A DNA stretch of 61,365 bases. Origin: an uncultured Anaerovibrio sp. (GTDB taxonomy: Bacteria; Bacillota; Negativicutes; Selenomonadales; Selenomonadaceae). Made by a program: the position numbers and the translations under genes. Below, piece after piece: positions 43,946 to 51,540 of the stretch. A model generated the notes under the pieces. The model was not told where the DNA came from. It saw only the letters and a list, made by a program, of their open reading frames with translations, and ran no database searches. Each line of letters opens with the position of its first letter. The stretch's first letter is position 1. Location of the stretch: positions 1 through 61,365 of the forward strand of contig CAKPYV010000011.1 of assembly GCA_934203205.1 (NCBI GenBank). Reading direction: 5' to 3'.

Positions 43946-44782
43946 ATGGGAAAAGTTATTTCTATCATAAATATGAAGGGCGGAGTTGGTAAAACAACAC
44001 TTAGTATAGGTATTGCAGATTATTTAGCGGAAATTAGAAAAAAGGTTTTATTGATTGATGCTGATCCTCAGTTCAATGCCACTCAGGCAATGATTGATTG
44101 TTATAAGAATGAGGACTGTGAGAGTGAAGAAAATTTTTACAATACAGAGGTTTTACCGCAAGAAAAGACGATATATAGACTCTTCCGACCTCAAGTAGAT
44201 ATGATGCATTCATATAATACACCAACCGCTAGTGAATTAATCATAAATTTGAAAGACAATTTAGATATTTTGTGTGGCGATTTAAATCTAGTGTTAGTTA
44301 ATAAAGTAAGTGACCACACATTCGTTCGTAGAATTCGCAATTTTATTGATGATAATTCTTTGAGAGAAGAATATGAATATATTATTATAGATTGTCCTCC
44401 TACACTAACAATATATACAGACAGTGCTTTGATGGCATCGGACTGCTATCTTATACCTAATAGAATAGATCGTTATTCGATCGTCGGAATAGATTCTTTA
44501 CAAAAAGCAGTACATAATTTAATCAGAGAAGAAAGAATTGATTTAAAGTGTATCGGTTTAGTGTATACGATGGTTACTTCTTCAGTAAAACAGGAAAAAT
44601 TAAAAACAAATTTTGAAAACAAAAAAGCTGTAAATGATATTGATATTTTTGCTGCAAAAACGTCAGTGGTAAATAATATTCAATATGGTGTAGGGGGGTC
44701 AATTCCTACAAAATATCAGGCTTCAAGAGATGACGTAGAAGCTATTAGTTTGGAACTTCTTGAGCGGTTGGGGGATATATAA
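43946..44782 (+). CDS. ParA/Soj-family ATPase
   Basis: The ATG at 43946, eight bases after GAGG, gives 278 residues. Seen: the deviant Walker A KGGVGKTT near residue 11, Walker A' LLIDADPQFNAT, and Walker B IIIDCPPTL. The family includes plasmid and chromosome partition ATPases and other MinD-like position sensors. The C-terminal half (SVVNNIQYGVGGSIPTKYQ) keeps the usual ParA layout. DNA here is far more AT-rich than in guaA, pointing to horizontal transfer. No ParB is recognisable; the two small genes that follow are its likely partners. A role in partition of an element or in defence are both possible. Confidence 0.85.
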   Translation: MGKVISIINMKGGVGKTTLSIGIADYLAEIRKKVLLIDADPQFNATQAMIDCYKNEDCESEENFYNTEVLPQEKTIYRLFRPQVDMMHSYNTPTASELIINLKDNLDILCGDLNLVLVNKVSDHTFVRRIRNFIDDNSLREEYEYIIIDCPPTLTIYTDSALMASDCYLIPNRIDRYSIVGIDSLQKAVHNLIREERIDLKCIGLVYTMVTSSVKQEKLKTNFENKKAVNDIDIFAAKTSVVNNIQYGVGGSIPTKYQASRDDVEAISLELLERLGDI

Positions 44783-44785
44783 ATA

Positions 44786-45124
44786 ATGTATAAAGAATTA
44801 ATTCTATTTAGAAACGAACTGAAAAATAAGTCCATACCAAAGTATAAAATTATAGGAATTGTATCTGAATTACTTTTGTCAAAACAAATATTTGTAAAAA
44901 ATTCGGATATAGAAAAATTTTTAAGTGATGTATTTGGAATGAAGTTTAAAGCTTATTTATACAAATCGCGTACTATGGTTGTTGCAAGAGTTATTAAAGA
45001 AATTGTTGCATTGGAAAGGGATAATGATTATAAAAATAAGTTATATAAATTTGTACAGAAGAAAATAGATGAATTAAAAGATAATGAAAAGAAAGAGAAA
45101 AGTCAGTTGGATGGATGGATTTGA
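44786..45124 (+). CDS. Unrecognised small basic protein in the ParA cassette
   Basis: A 112-residue product, Lys-rich and predicted mainly helical, starting 3 bp after the ParA gene. The C-terminal third (KKIDELKDNEKKEKSQLDGW) is charged. I do not recognise a family. The segment KQIFVKNSDIEKFLSDVFG and the basic region around YKSRTMVVARVIKE could suit a DNA-binding partner (ParB or adaptor role) for the ATPase, which is inference from position only. It overlaps the next gene by about 10 bp. Confidence 0.6.
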   Translation: MYKELILFRNELKNKSIPKYKIIGIVSELLLSKQIFVKNSDIEKFLSDVFGMKFKAYLYKSRTMVVARVIKEIVALERDNDYKNKLYKFVQKKIDELKDNEKKEKSQLDGWI

Positions 45125-45822
45125 TCATGACAATGGATATGACGTATCTTGAGATTAAAGAAATTAAATCAAACATAAAGCAATTTCTTGATCAGATACA
45201 AAGAATAGCGCAGCATCAGAAGTTTGCATATACTCAAAAAGATCATGATTTTTTTTCTTTTATAGCGAAGCATATTATTTTCTTTAAATATTTATATAAA
45301 GGTGCACAAGGGATATATTTTTATAAAGTTTTAATTTCGGATTTGTATTATTTAATATTAAGTATTATAAAATATGAAAAGAGATATATGTATGTAAACG
45401 AACGTTCTATTATTGAAAATTATATGCGAGCAATAATGGGAGTTTCTCTTGAATATAGTCACATAACAGAAGTTGTGTTTCAGGATATGCATTATAAAAG
45501 TTTTCAATGTGATTTTACAGATGCAGAATATTCATTGATTAAAAGTGAGTATGCAACTTCATGTGGATATATTCATGGAGGAAATGTTTTAAATGATAAT
45601 TTAGCATATGTATTTGACGAATGTGTAAATAATAATTTTACAATTAAAGAGAGAGGTAAATATTATATTCGTTTACAGAATGTTTTAAAAACATTTGATA
45701 AACTTATAATTGCCGAGAAGACATTGTATATAAGTGGGTGTTATCATAGAAAAAAATCTGTTATGGAATACTTAGTTGGAAAAGATCAAGTTAAGCTATT
45801 ATTCGATATTTTGAATAAGTGA
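45115..45822 (+). CDS. Unrecognised protein of the ParA cassette, possibly HEPN-like
   Basis: A 235-residue, mainly helical, very AT-rich gene. The start may be 45115 or the ATG at 45127; neither has a strong ribosome site. No family is certain. The stretch RSIIENYMRAIMG followed about 70 residues later by EYATSCGYIHGG resembles the helix pair and Y-x3-S-x2-Y-x-H-G element of some HEPN-like proteins linked to abortive infection. The classical R-x4-6-H nuclease motif is not evident. It is the third gene of the ParA cassette and ends in the first of three TGATAACA repeats. Confidence 0.6.
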   Translation: MDLIMTMDMTYLEIKEIKSNIKQFLDQIQRIAQHQKFAYTQKDHDFFSFIAKHIIFFKYLYKGAQGIYFYKVLISDLYYLILSIIKYEKRYMYVNERSIIENYMRAIMGVSLEYSHITEVVFQDMHYKSFQCDFTDAEYSLIKSEYATSCGYIHGGNVLNDNLAYVFDECVNNNFTIKERGKYYIRLQNVLKTFDKLIIAEKTLYISGCYHRKKSVMEYLVGKDQVKLLFDILNK

Positions 45823-45852
45823 TAACAGAATTATGATAACAAATTGATAACA
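45820..45852 (+). repeat. Three TGATAACA direct repeats after the ParA cassette
   Basis: TGATAACA occurs at 45820, 45834 and 45845, the first overlapping the stop codon. Regular short repeats next to a ParA gene suggest a centromere-like site; being about 100 bp from repeat copy 2, they could instead be arm-type sites of a lost integrase. Confidence 0.5.
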
Positions 45853-45954
45853 CCGTTCAGTACAGCCCGTATACTTTGGACAGTAGAACACATATAAAAC
45901 CAGATAGAACCATAATGTCTATACAAAAATGTATAGTGACAAGATTTTATTTGC
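45853..45954 (+). other. Non-coding AT-rich stretch before repeat copy 2
   Basis: No gene is seen. It includes a small inverted repeat, CTATACAAAAATGTATAG (45919-45936), just before repeat copy 2. Confidence 0.4.
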
Positions 45955-46034
45955 GAGTTCGAGTAAATAGCACAAAATCCCTATAAAGTCTGTATTTTTG
46001 GACTTTATAGGGATTTTTTAGAAAGTAAAGTAGC
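45955..46034 (+). repeat. guaA-tail repeat copy 2 (internal att-like site with terminator)
   Basis: This 80-bp copy differs from copy 1 by three bases, none in the hairpin stem. No guaA sequence precedes the GAG, showing that the repeat, not a gene duplication, was copied. It separates the toxin/ParA module from the restriction module and still provides a terminator. Confidence 0.8.
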
Positions 46035-46045
46035 CAACTGCTGTA

Positions 46046-46346
46046 AGCTTCTTGCCTTTAGATATGAGAATATATGGCATGTCCATCTAATTTAAGTAGC
46101 AATTAACGGTGGAAAAACGCTAAGGTTTTCGCACTGTTCGATTGTATGTTTTCTGTATATATGTTAAGATATACATACAAACGTAATTTCCAAAAGCTAT
46201 GAGACGATGGAATATACAGATGAAATAACGTGTGGCATATGAAAATCTATGCTTGGGGAGAGTACGTAAGAGTTCTAAGCTACGGCCTATATGCAGTGCT
46301 TATGGAGCCAAGAATTTCCTGCCTTTAGGTATGGGGAGTGTCAAGA
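46046..46346 (+). mobile_element. Probable relic of an IS200/IS605-type element (tnpB end and omega-RNA region)
   Basis: The block GAGCCAAGAATTTCCTGCC-TTTA-GGTATGGGGAGTGTC (46307-46346) resembles the 3' end and right-end hairpin of IS605-group tnpB/omega-RNA units. A degenerate second version (CTTGCCTTTAGATATGAG) lies at 46050-46067. Between them are two further hairpins (46109-46139 and 46142-46181). The transposase and most of tnpB are absent, so it cannot move by itself. This stretch also forms the long leader of the downstream methylase gene. Confidence 0.5.
46239..46328 (+). pseudogene. Fragment of a tnpB C terminus
   Basis: A 29-codon frame (MKIYAWGEYVRVLSYG, then a tail ending in MEPRISCL) resembles the last residues of TnpB proteins and ends, as expected, inside the right-end hairpin. 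An upstream stop cuts it from the rest of the gene. Short, so only moderately supported. Confidence 0.45.
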
Positions 46347-46383
46347 CATAAAGTATAAAATAATTTTAGGAAGGAAAGGTTTC

Positions 46384-47232
46384 ATGGCTAATAATATTTT
46401 AATTAATCCTATTTTAAAATGGGTTGGTGGTAAGAGGCAGTTGCTGGCTGATATTATGCCCTTGATTAATAAAAATTGTTCTACTTATGTTGAACCGTTT
46501 GTAGGTGGTGGGGCTGTTTTTTTTGAGTTACAACCAAAAAAGGCGATAATAAATGACTATAATACAGAGCTTATAAATGTATATGAGACAGTAAGGGATT
46601 TTCCTGAGGAACTTATTGCCATTTTGGAAGGGCATAATAGAGAAAATACAGAAGAGTATTTTTATAATTTAAGAGCTTTAGATAGAAGCCAGGAATACGC
46701 TGATATGAGTAGTATTCAAAAAGCGGCAAGAATAATCTACCTTAATAAAACATGTTACAATGGATTGTATAGAGTAAATTCGGCAGGACAATTTAATTCT
46801 CCGTATGGAAAATATAAAAATCCTAATATTGTTAATGCTACAACTATAAGAGCAATGTCAAAATATCTTAAAAATCCGAAAATCAAAATTAAGCAAGGTG
46901 ATTATAGGGAGGCATTGAAAGGTTTACGAAAAGGAGCATTTGTATATTTAGATCCGCCATATATGCCAATATCATCTTCTTCGTCATTTACTGGCTACAC
47001 AGAAAAAGGATTTTCATATAAACAGCAGGTTGCATTAAAAAATGAGTGTGATAAGCTGAAAGAAAAAGGAATCTCTTTTTTACAATCTAATTCGGATTGC
47101 CCAGAAATACGGGAATTATATAAAGAATATGATATTATGACAGTACAGGCGAAAAGAAGTATTAATAGCAATGCAAATAAGCGTGGCGAAATTAGTGAGG
47201 TGTTGATTTGTTATGCCACAGAAAAAAAATAG
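46384..47232 (+). CDS. Dam-family adenine-specific DNA methyltransferase
   Basis: The ATG at 46384 after GGAAGGAAAGG gives 282 residues, the length of DpnM/Dam-class enzymes. Seen: KWVGGKRQLL at residue 12, SAM motif I EPFVGGGAVFFEL at 37-49, and catalytic motif IV DPPY at 190-193 (alpha-class N6-adenine). Family members often modify GATC, but this cannot be assumed here. It overlaps the nuclease gene by 20 bp. DNA is AT-rich. Confidence 0.88.
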   Translation: MANNILINPILKWVGGKRQLLADIMPLINKNCSTYVEPFVGGGAVFFELQPKKAIINDYNTELINVYETVRDFPEELIAILEGHNRENTEEYFYNLRALDRSQEYADMSSIQKAARIIYLNKTCYNGLYRVNSAGQFNSPYGKYKNPNIVNATTIRAMSKYLKNPKIKIKQGDYREALKGLRKGAFVYLDPPYMPISSSSSFTGYTEKGFSYKQQVALKNECDKLKEKGISFLQSNSDCPEIRELYKEYDIMTVQAKRSINSNANKRGEISEVLICYATEKK

Positions 47233-48517
47233 CATATCAGCAAATGCTGCATGGGAAAAATTGATAGATAAATATCATATATTAGAGGAAATTCAAAAAA
47301 ATGGGTGTTATCATATTAAGGCGAGTCAGATAAAACAGTTTAAAGAGCCAAGACTGATGGCAAAGTGGGATAGCAGCGATTCCTTACCTAAAATATTGCG
47401 GGATAACAAGATTAATATTTTGCCAGATAGTAGAAATTCATATGTTATAAGTGATTTTTTGCTGTATCAAGAAATTCCAGAACTTGAGGAACACGTAACA
47501 CAAATGGTTCACGTAGACTTGCCGGATTATGAGTCGATAGATGTGAATAATATTACTTCGGAAGCTAATGCAATCAATGTATTGTTATTAACAGGTATAT
47601 TAGATGATTTTCTAAATACAAATAATAACGTTGCTACATTTAATGGGAGAATGGGAACTGGAAAGTTTGATTTTGTAGTCGATACAACAAGAAATATAAA
47701 ACAAAAGATAAGTGTTAATAATGCACAGTGTGAAATAGATGGTGGGTTTGAGAATGATGATTCTGTTGTGATTATGGAAGCAAAGAATGTGATACATGAA
47801 GATCTTCATGTTCGTCAACTTTATTATCCGTATAGATTATGGAGAAATAAAGTTAATAAGCCAATTCGATTGGTTTTTTCGGTTTATTCAAATATGATTT
47901 ACAGACTGTTCGAATATCGATTCAATATTTTAGAAGATTATTCCTCAATTGAATTAATTCGAATGAAAAATTATTCTTTGCAAGATACAACGATAACTTT
48001 AGAAGATTTGTTAAAAGTAAGAGAAAATACGGTAGTTAGGACAGATGATAATATGGCGGATTCAGATGTGCCGTTTATACAGGCTAACTCAATGGAACGA
48101 ATTATCTCTTTGTTAGAAAATATGCACGAAAATCCAATGACTAGTCAGCAGATTACAGAGTTGATGGATTTCGAGCCACGCCAATCAGATTATTATTATA
48201 ATGCAGGAAAATATTTGGGATTATTCGAAAAAACACGTGAAGATAAGCAGAGAATAGTTGAATTAACAGCGTTAGGAAAGAAAGTCTTAAAATTAAACTA
48301 CAAAGAAAGACAGTTGAAATTGGTTGAACTGATTTTAGAACATCAGATATTCGCTGATTTCTTTGACAATGTGATCGAAACAGGAGATATGCCAAATAAA
48401 AAAGACATTGAGAATAAAATGCGTGCTTTGCATGTATGTAATGAAGGACAAATAGTGCGCAGAGCAAGTTCTGTATATGGTTGGCTTAAGTGGATTTTCA
48501 AATTGACTAAATTGTAA
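47213..48517 (+). CDS. Probable type II restriction endonuclease (PD-(D/E)XK)
   Basis: A 434-residue protein overlapping the upstream methylase. A PD-(D/E)XK active site is visible: Asp176 in EIDGGFENDDSVVIMEAKN, with Glu189 and Lys191 in the E-A-K triplet. The C-terminal third (MERIISLLENM...MTSQQITELMDFEPRQSDYYYNAGKYL, quoted in part) looks like a winged-helix region that could read DNA. It is not DpnII-like (those are ~290 residues). Flanking by two methylases supports a restriction role; specificity is unknown. Confidence 0.78.
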   Translation: MPQKKNSISANAAWEKLIDKYHILEEIQKNGCYHIKASQIKQFKEPRLMAKWDSSDSLPKILRDNKINILPDSRNSYVISDFLLYQEIPELEEHVTQMVHVDLPDYESIDVNNITSEANAINVLLLTGILDDFLNTNNNVATFNGRMGTGKFDFVVDTTRNIKQKISVNNAQCEIDGGFENDDSVVIMEAKNVIHEDLHVRQLYYPYRLWRNKVNKPIRLVFSVYSNMIYRLFEYRFNILEDYSSIELIRMKNYSLQDTTITLEDLLKVRENTVVRTDDNMADSDVPFIQANSMERIISLLENMHENPMTSQQITELMDFEPRQSDYYYNAGKYLGLFEKTREDKQRIVELTALGKKVLKLNYKERQLKLVELILEHQIFADFFDNVIETGDMPNKKDIENKMRALHVCNEGQIVRRASSVYGWLKWIFKLTKL

Positions 48518-48591
48518 TTGTAGAGTTTTACGATTAAGGGGGATAAACAACGATATCGAAAATAGAAAAATGGGAACCTGAGAATTTCGAA

Positions 48592-49320
48592 ATGGAAAGC
48601 AATACTATATGGAGTTTTCCTGATAGAGGCAACTGGGCAACACATGATGGAAAGTACCGAGGAAATTGGTCACCATATATAGTAAGAAATTTACTTTTAC
48701 GTTATTCTTTTCCTGGAGATTTAGTGTTAGATCAGTTTGTTGGTGGTGGAACAACATTAGTAGAAGCCAAATTGTTAAATCGTAATGCTATTGGAGTGGA
48801 TGTTAATCCGGCAGCGCTACAGAGTTGTAAAGAAAAATGTGATTTCTCATATAAAACTGATAGTAGGGTGTATATCAAAAGAGGAGATGCAAGAAATTTA
48901 AAGTTTATCCCAGATTCAACTATTGACTTTGTTTGTACACATCCACCATATGCAGATATTATAAAATATAGCGAAGATATTAAAGAAGATATATCACATT
49001 TTAGAGAAAAAGAGTTTCTATTAGCAATGACTCAGGTGGCTGAAGAGAGTTTTCGGGTGTTGAAATTAAAAAAATACTGTGCGATATTGATGGGAGATAT
49101 ACGAAAAAATGGTCATGTTGTGTCGTTGGGATTTAAGGTAATGCAAGAGTTTCAAAAGGCAGGATTTTTGTTAAAGGAAATTATTATTAAAGAACAGCAT
49201 AACTGTAAGTCTACTACATATTGGAAACAGAAAAGTAAAAAATGTAATTTTTTGCTTTTAGCTCATGAGTATTTGTTTGTTTTTGAAAAGGGTCGTTTGG
49301 CGGAAAAGCATGAAACTTAA
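48592..49320 (+). CDS. Second DNA methyltransferase (beta-class, THPPY motif)
   Basis: 242 residues from the ATG at 48592. Seen: VLDQFVGGGTTLVEAKLL (SAM motif I, after the N-terminal target region) and THPPYADI as the catalytic S/D-PPY motif. The ATG has no ribosome site. A good one (AAGGGGG, 48536-48542) lies further up, and the frame is open from 48547, encoding KIEKWEPENFE, which looks like a natural N terminus; the codon at the expected place is ATA (48553) or ACG (48550). The original ATG may have mutated to ATA. It would protect the second strand or half of the nuclease site. Confidence 0.78.
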   Translation: MESNTIWSFPDRGNWATHDGKYRGNWSPYIVRNLLLRYSFPGDLVLDQFVGGGTTLVEAKLLNRNAIGVDVNPAALQSCKEKCDFSYKTDSRVYIKRGDARNLKFIPDSTIDFVCTHPPYADIIKYSEDIKEDISHFREKEFLLAMTQVAEESFRVLKLKKYCAILMGDIRKNGHVVSLGFKVMQEFQKAGFLLKEIIIKEQHNCKSTTYWKQKSKKCNFLLLAHEYLFVFEKGRLAEKHET

Positions 49321-49349
49321 ACTAAAATATTTAACTTAAACATTGTATA

Positions 49350-49388
49350 TATTGAGTTTGAGTAAATAATACAAAATCCCTGTAAAGT
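49350..49388 (+). repeat. guaA-tail repeat copy 3 (probable attR, shortened)
   Basis: TATTGAGTTTGAGTAAATA is identical to 43116-43134, followed by the similar ACAAAATCCCTGTAAAG. The right arm of the terminator is missing. It marks the right border of the AT-rich island. Confidence 0.7.
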
Positions 49389-49535
49389 AGTAATTCATCC
49401 AGCGTTTAAAAATGTATAGATAGCACGGATATGCAATTTGTCGAAAGACCTCCGGTTTGATACCGAAGCATGAACCAATCAAGAAAGTATATGTAGAAAT
49501 GGTAAGGCAGATTGTAGAGAGTGAGGTGCAGAGTG
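49389..49535 (+). other. Non-coding stretch between the island border and hicB
   Basis: No hicA is found where one would be expected. An open frame ending ...EPIKKVYVEMVRQIVESEVQ and running into hicB may be a gene remnant of unknown origin. Confidence 0.35.
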
Positions 49536-49898
49536 ATGAATACGCTGAATGATTATATGGCAATGTCTTATCGCATGGAAATTGTGGAAGATAAAGATGA
49601 AGGCGGATTTGTGGTTTCCTACCCGGATTTACCTGGATGCATTACTTGTGGCGATACAGTGGAGAGTGCGGTAGCAAATGCACTGGATGCAAAAAAAGCA
49701 TGGATTGAAGCTGCATTGGAAGATGGTGTAGAAATCCATGAGCCAGACAGTCTGAAAGACTATTCAGGGCAGTTTAAATTAAGAATTCCTAGAAGCTTGC
49801 ACAGATCACTGGCAGAGCATTCTCAAAGAGAAGGTATTAGCATGAATCAATATTGTGTATATCTTCTATCCAGAAATGATGCAGTATTCTCTACATAA
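49536..49898 (+). CDS. HicB-family antitoxin without a visible HicA
   Basis: The ATG at 49536, eight bases after GAGGTG, gives 120 residues. Seen: the HicB RNase-H-like fold with DEGGFVVSYPDLPGCITCGDT and ALDAKKAWIEAALEDG, and a C-terminal ribbon-helix-helix (LRIPRSLHRSLAEHSQREGI, SMNQYCVYLL). HicB normally neutralises the HicA mRNA interferase, encoded next to it; no HicA is present on either side. Base composition is closer to the core genome than to the island. Confidence 0.85.
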   Translation: MNTLNDYMAMSYRMEIVEDKDEGGFVVSYPDLPGCITCGDTVESAVANALDAKKAWIEAALEDGVEIHEPDSLKDYSGQFKLRIPRSLHRSLAEHSQREGISMNQYCVYLLSRNDAVFST

Positions 49899-49945
49899 AT
49901 GGTGTTAAACATTTTTTGTTAGTTATTAAATTAGGAGGTGGGGAG

Positions 49946-51343
49946 ATGCAGGAGATTAAATGCCCAAAATGTGGCGAGGTTTTTGTGGTGGATGAGTCTG
50001 GCTATGCTAATATTGTGAAGCAGGTTCGGGATAAGGAATTTGCCAAGGAGCTACAAAAAAGAGAGGAAGAGCTGAAAGACGCCCAGCAAAAGGATTTGGA
50101 TTTAGTTCGACTGGAACAGAAAAATCAATTAGATAAAGCTCTTTCGGCCAAAGATTCAGAGCTGTCCGAAAAAGATAAAAAAATACAGGAGTTAGAGGCC
50201 TGTATTAAGAACAATGAAATATCTAGGAATTTGGCAGTTTCAGAAGCTGTAAATGCAAAGGAAAAGGAAATTTCACAAAAAAACGATGAAATCAATGCTC
50301 TAAAGGCGGATTATATTGCTAAGAACATGGAGCAAGATAAAGAAATTGCAAAACTGCAAGCACAACTTGCTAATGGTGAAAATGAGAAAAAGATGGCAGT
50401 TTCCGAAGCGCGGCAGTTAAAAGATAAGGAATTGGCAGAGAAGAATACAGAAATTATCCGTCTTAAAGACCAATTATCTAATAAGGATACGGAAAAACAG
50501 CTAGGAGAGGAATCCTTGAAAAGGGAATATGAGGCCAAGCTGAAGCATAAGGATGAGCAACTAAAGGAAAAGGACGAGCAGATCGATTACTACAAGGATT
50601 TCAAGGCTCGTCAGTCCACCAAAATGGTGGGAGAAAGCTTGGAACAGCATTGCCTGACTCAGTTTAATTCCCTGCGGATGACGGCTTTTCCGACAGCCTA
50701 TTTTGAGAAGGATAATGATGCCAAAAGCGGCAGCAAGGGGGATTTCATCTTCCGGGAAAGCATGGAAGGCACAGAATTTATTTCCATTATGTTTGAAATG
50801 AAAAACGAGATGGATGAAACGGCCACCAAGCATAAAAATGAGGATTTTTTCAAGGAGCTGGATAAGGATCGCCGGGAAAAGAAATGCGAATATGCAGTTC
50901 TGGTATCCATGTTGGAAATGGACAATGAATTATACAACAATGGTATTGTAGATGTTTCCTATCGCTACGAAAAAATGTATGTAATTCGTCCCCAATTTTT
51001 TATCCCTATGATTACACTATTGCGGAATGCAGCCCTGAATAGTCTAAAATATCGTCAGGAGCTGGAGGCAGCCAAGAATCAGCAGTTGGATATAGCCCAT
51101 TTTGAGGAAAATATGAATGCCTTTAAGCAGGGCTTTGGCCGCAATTATGAAATTGCCAGCAAAAAATTCAAAACCGCCATAGATGAAATAGACAAAACCA
51201 TCACCCATTTGCAAAAGACCAAGGATGCGTTGCTTTCCTCTGAAAACCAGTTAAGATTAGCCAACAATAAGGCGGAGGATTTGAGCATCAAGAAGCTGAC
51301 CAAAAACGCTCCCTCAGTGCGAAAAATGTTTGAGGAAATATAG
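49946..51343 (+). CDS. DUF2130 coiled-coil protein
   Basis: The ATG at 49946, after TAGGAGGTG, gives 465 residues; a TTG at 49916 is less likely. Layout: an N-terminal zinc-ribbon-like start (IKCPKCGEVF), about 200 residues of coiled coil, then the DUF2130 domain (STKMVGESLEQHC, SGSKGDFIFRE, MFEMKNEMD), whose acidic/Lys pattern E..F..K resembles PD-(D/E)XK nuclease folds. Function is unknown. A weak hairpin (51356-51379) follows. Confidence 0.85.
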   Translation: MQEIKCPKCGEVFVVDESGYANIVKQVRDKEFAKELQKREEELKDAQQKDLDLVRLEQKNQLDKALSAKDSELSEKDKKIQELEACIKNNEISRNLAVSEAVNAKEKEISQKNDEINALKADYIAKNMEQDKEIAKLQAQLANGENEKKMAVSEARQLKDKELAEKNTEIIRLKDQLSNKDTEKQLGEESLKREYEAKLKHKDEQLKEKDEQIDYYKDFKARQSTKMVGESLEQHCLTQFNSLRMTAFPTAYFEKDNDAKSGSKGDFIFRESMEGTEFISIMFEMKNEMDETATKHKNEDFFKELDKDRREKKCEYAVLVSMLEMDNELYNNGIVDVSYRYEKMYVIRPQFFIPMITLLRNAALNSLKYRQELEAAKNQQLDIAHFEENMNAFKQGFGRNYEIASKKFKTAIDEIDKTITHLQKTKDALLSSENQLRLANNKAEDLSIKKLTKNAPSVRKMFEEI

Positions 51344-51401
51344 CTAAGGAAAATTTGCCTCTGTTTTTCATTTTAGGCAGGTTCTTTTCTATGTCAAAAA
51401 T

Positions 51402-51431
51402 TTGACAAGGAACTTCAAATTATGCTAAACT
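51402..51431 (+). promoter_or_regulatory. Promoter of tRNA-Leu (and probably the valS leader)
   Basis: A perfect TTGACA (51402-51407), 18-bp spacer and TAAACT (51426-51431) lie 15 bp before the tRNA. The -35 is part of a palindrome, TGTCAAAAATTTGACA. Confidence 0.6.
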
Positions 51432-51445
51432 ATATAAGCTGATGT

Positions 51446-51530
51446 GCGGGCGTGGCGGAACTGGCAGACGCGCTGGACTTAGGATCCAGTGCCGCAAGGC
51501 GTGGAGGTTCGACCCCTCTCGTCCGCACCA
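51446..51530 (+). tRNA. tRNA-Leu (anticodon UAG)
   Basis: An 85-nt class II tRNA with encoded CCA. The acceptor stem GCGGGCG pairs with CGTCCGC (one G-U); the anticodon arm CTGGA-CTTAGGA-TCCAG gives anticodon TAG; a variable arm (GCCGCAAGGC) and the T arm GGAGGTTCGACCCCTC are present. Confidence 0.97.
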
Positions 51531-51540
51531 AATTTTATAC

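Noticed and set aside
45820..45852. CRISPR array at the TGATAACA repeats
   Set aside because: The repeats are only 8 bp with 3- and 6-bp gaps; there are no spacers and no cas genes.
46384..47232. Chromosomal Dam methylase of the host
   Set aside because: It is AT-rich, lies in the island and overlaps a nuclease gene, so it belongs to a restriction system.
49946..51343. DUF2130 gene as part of the guaA island
   Set aside because: It lies outside the third repeat copy and its base composition and codon use look like the core genome.
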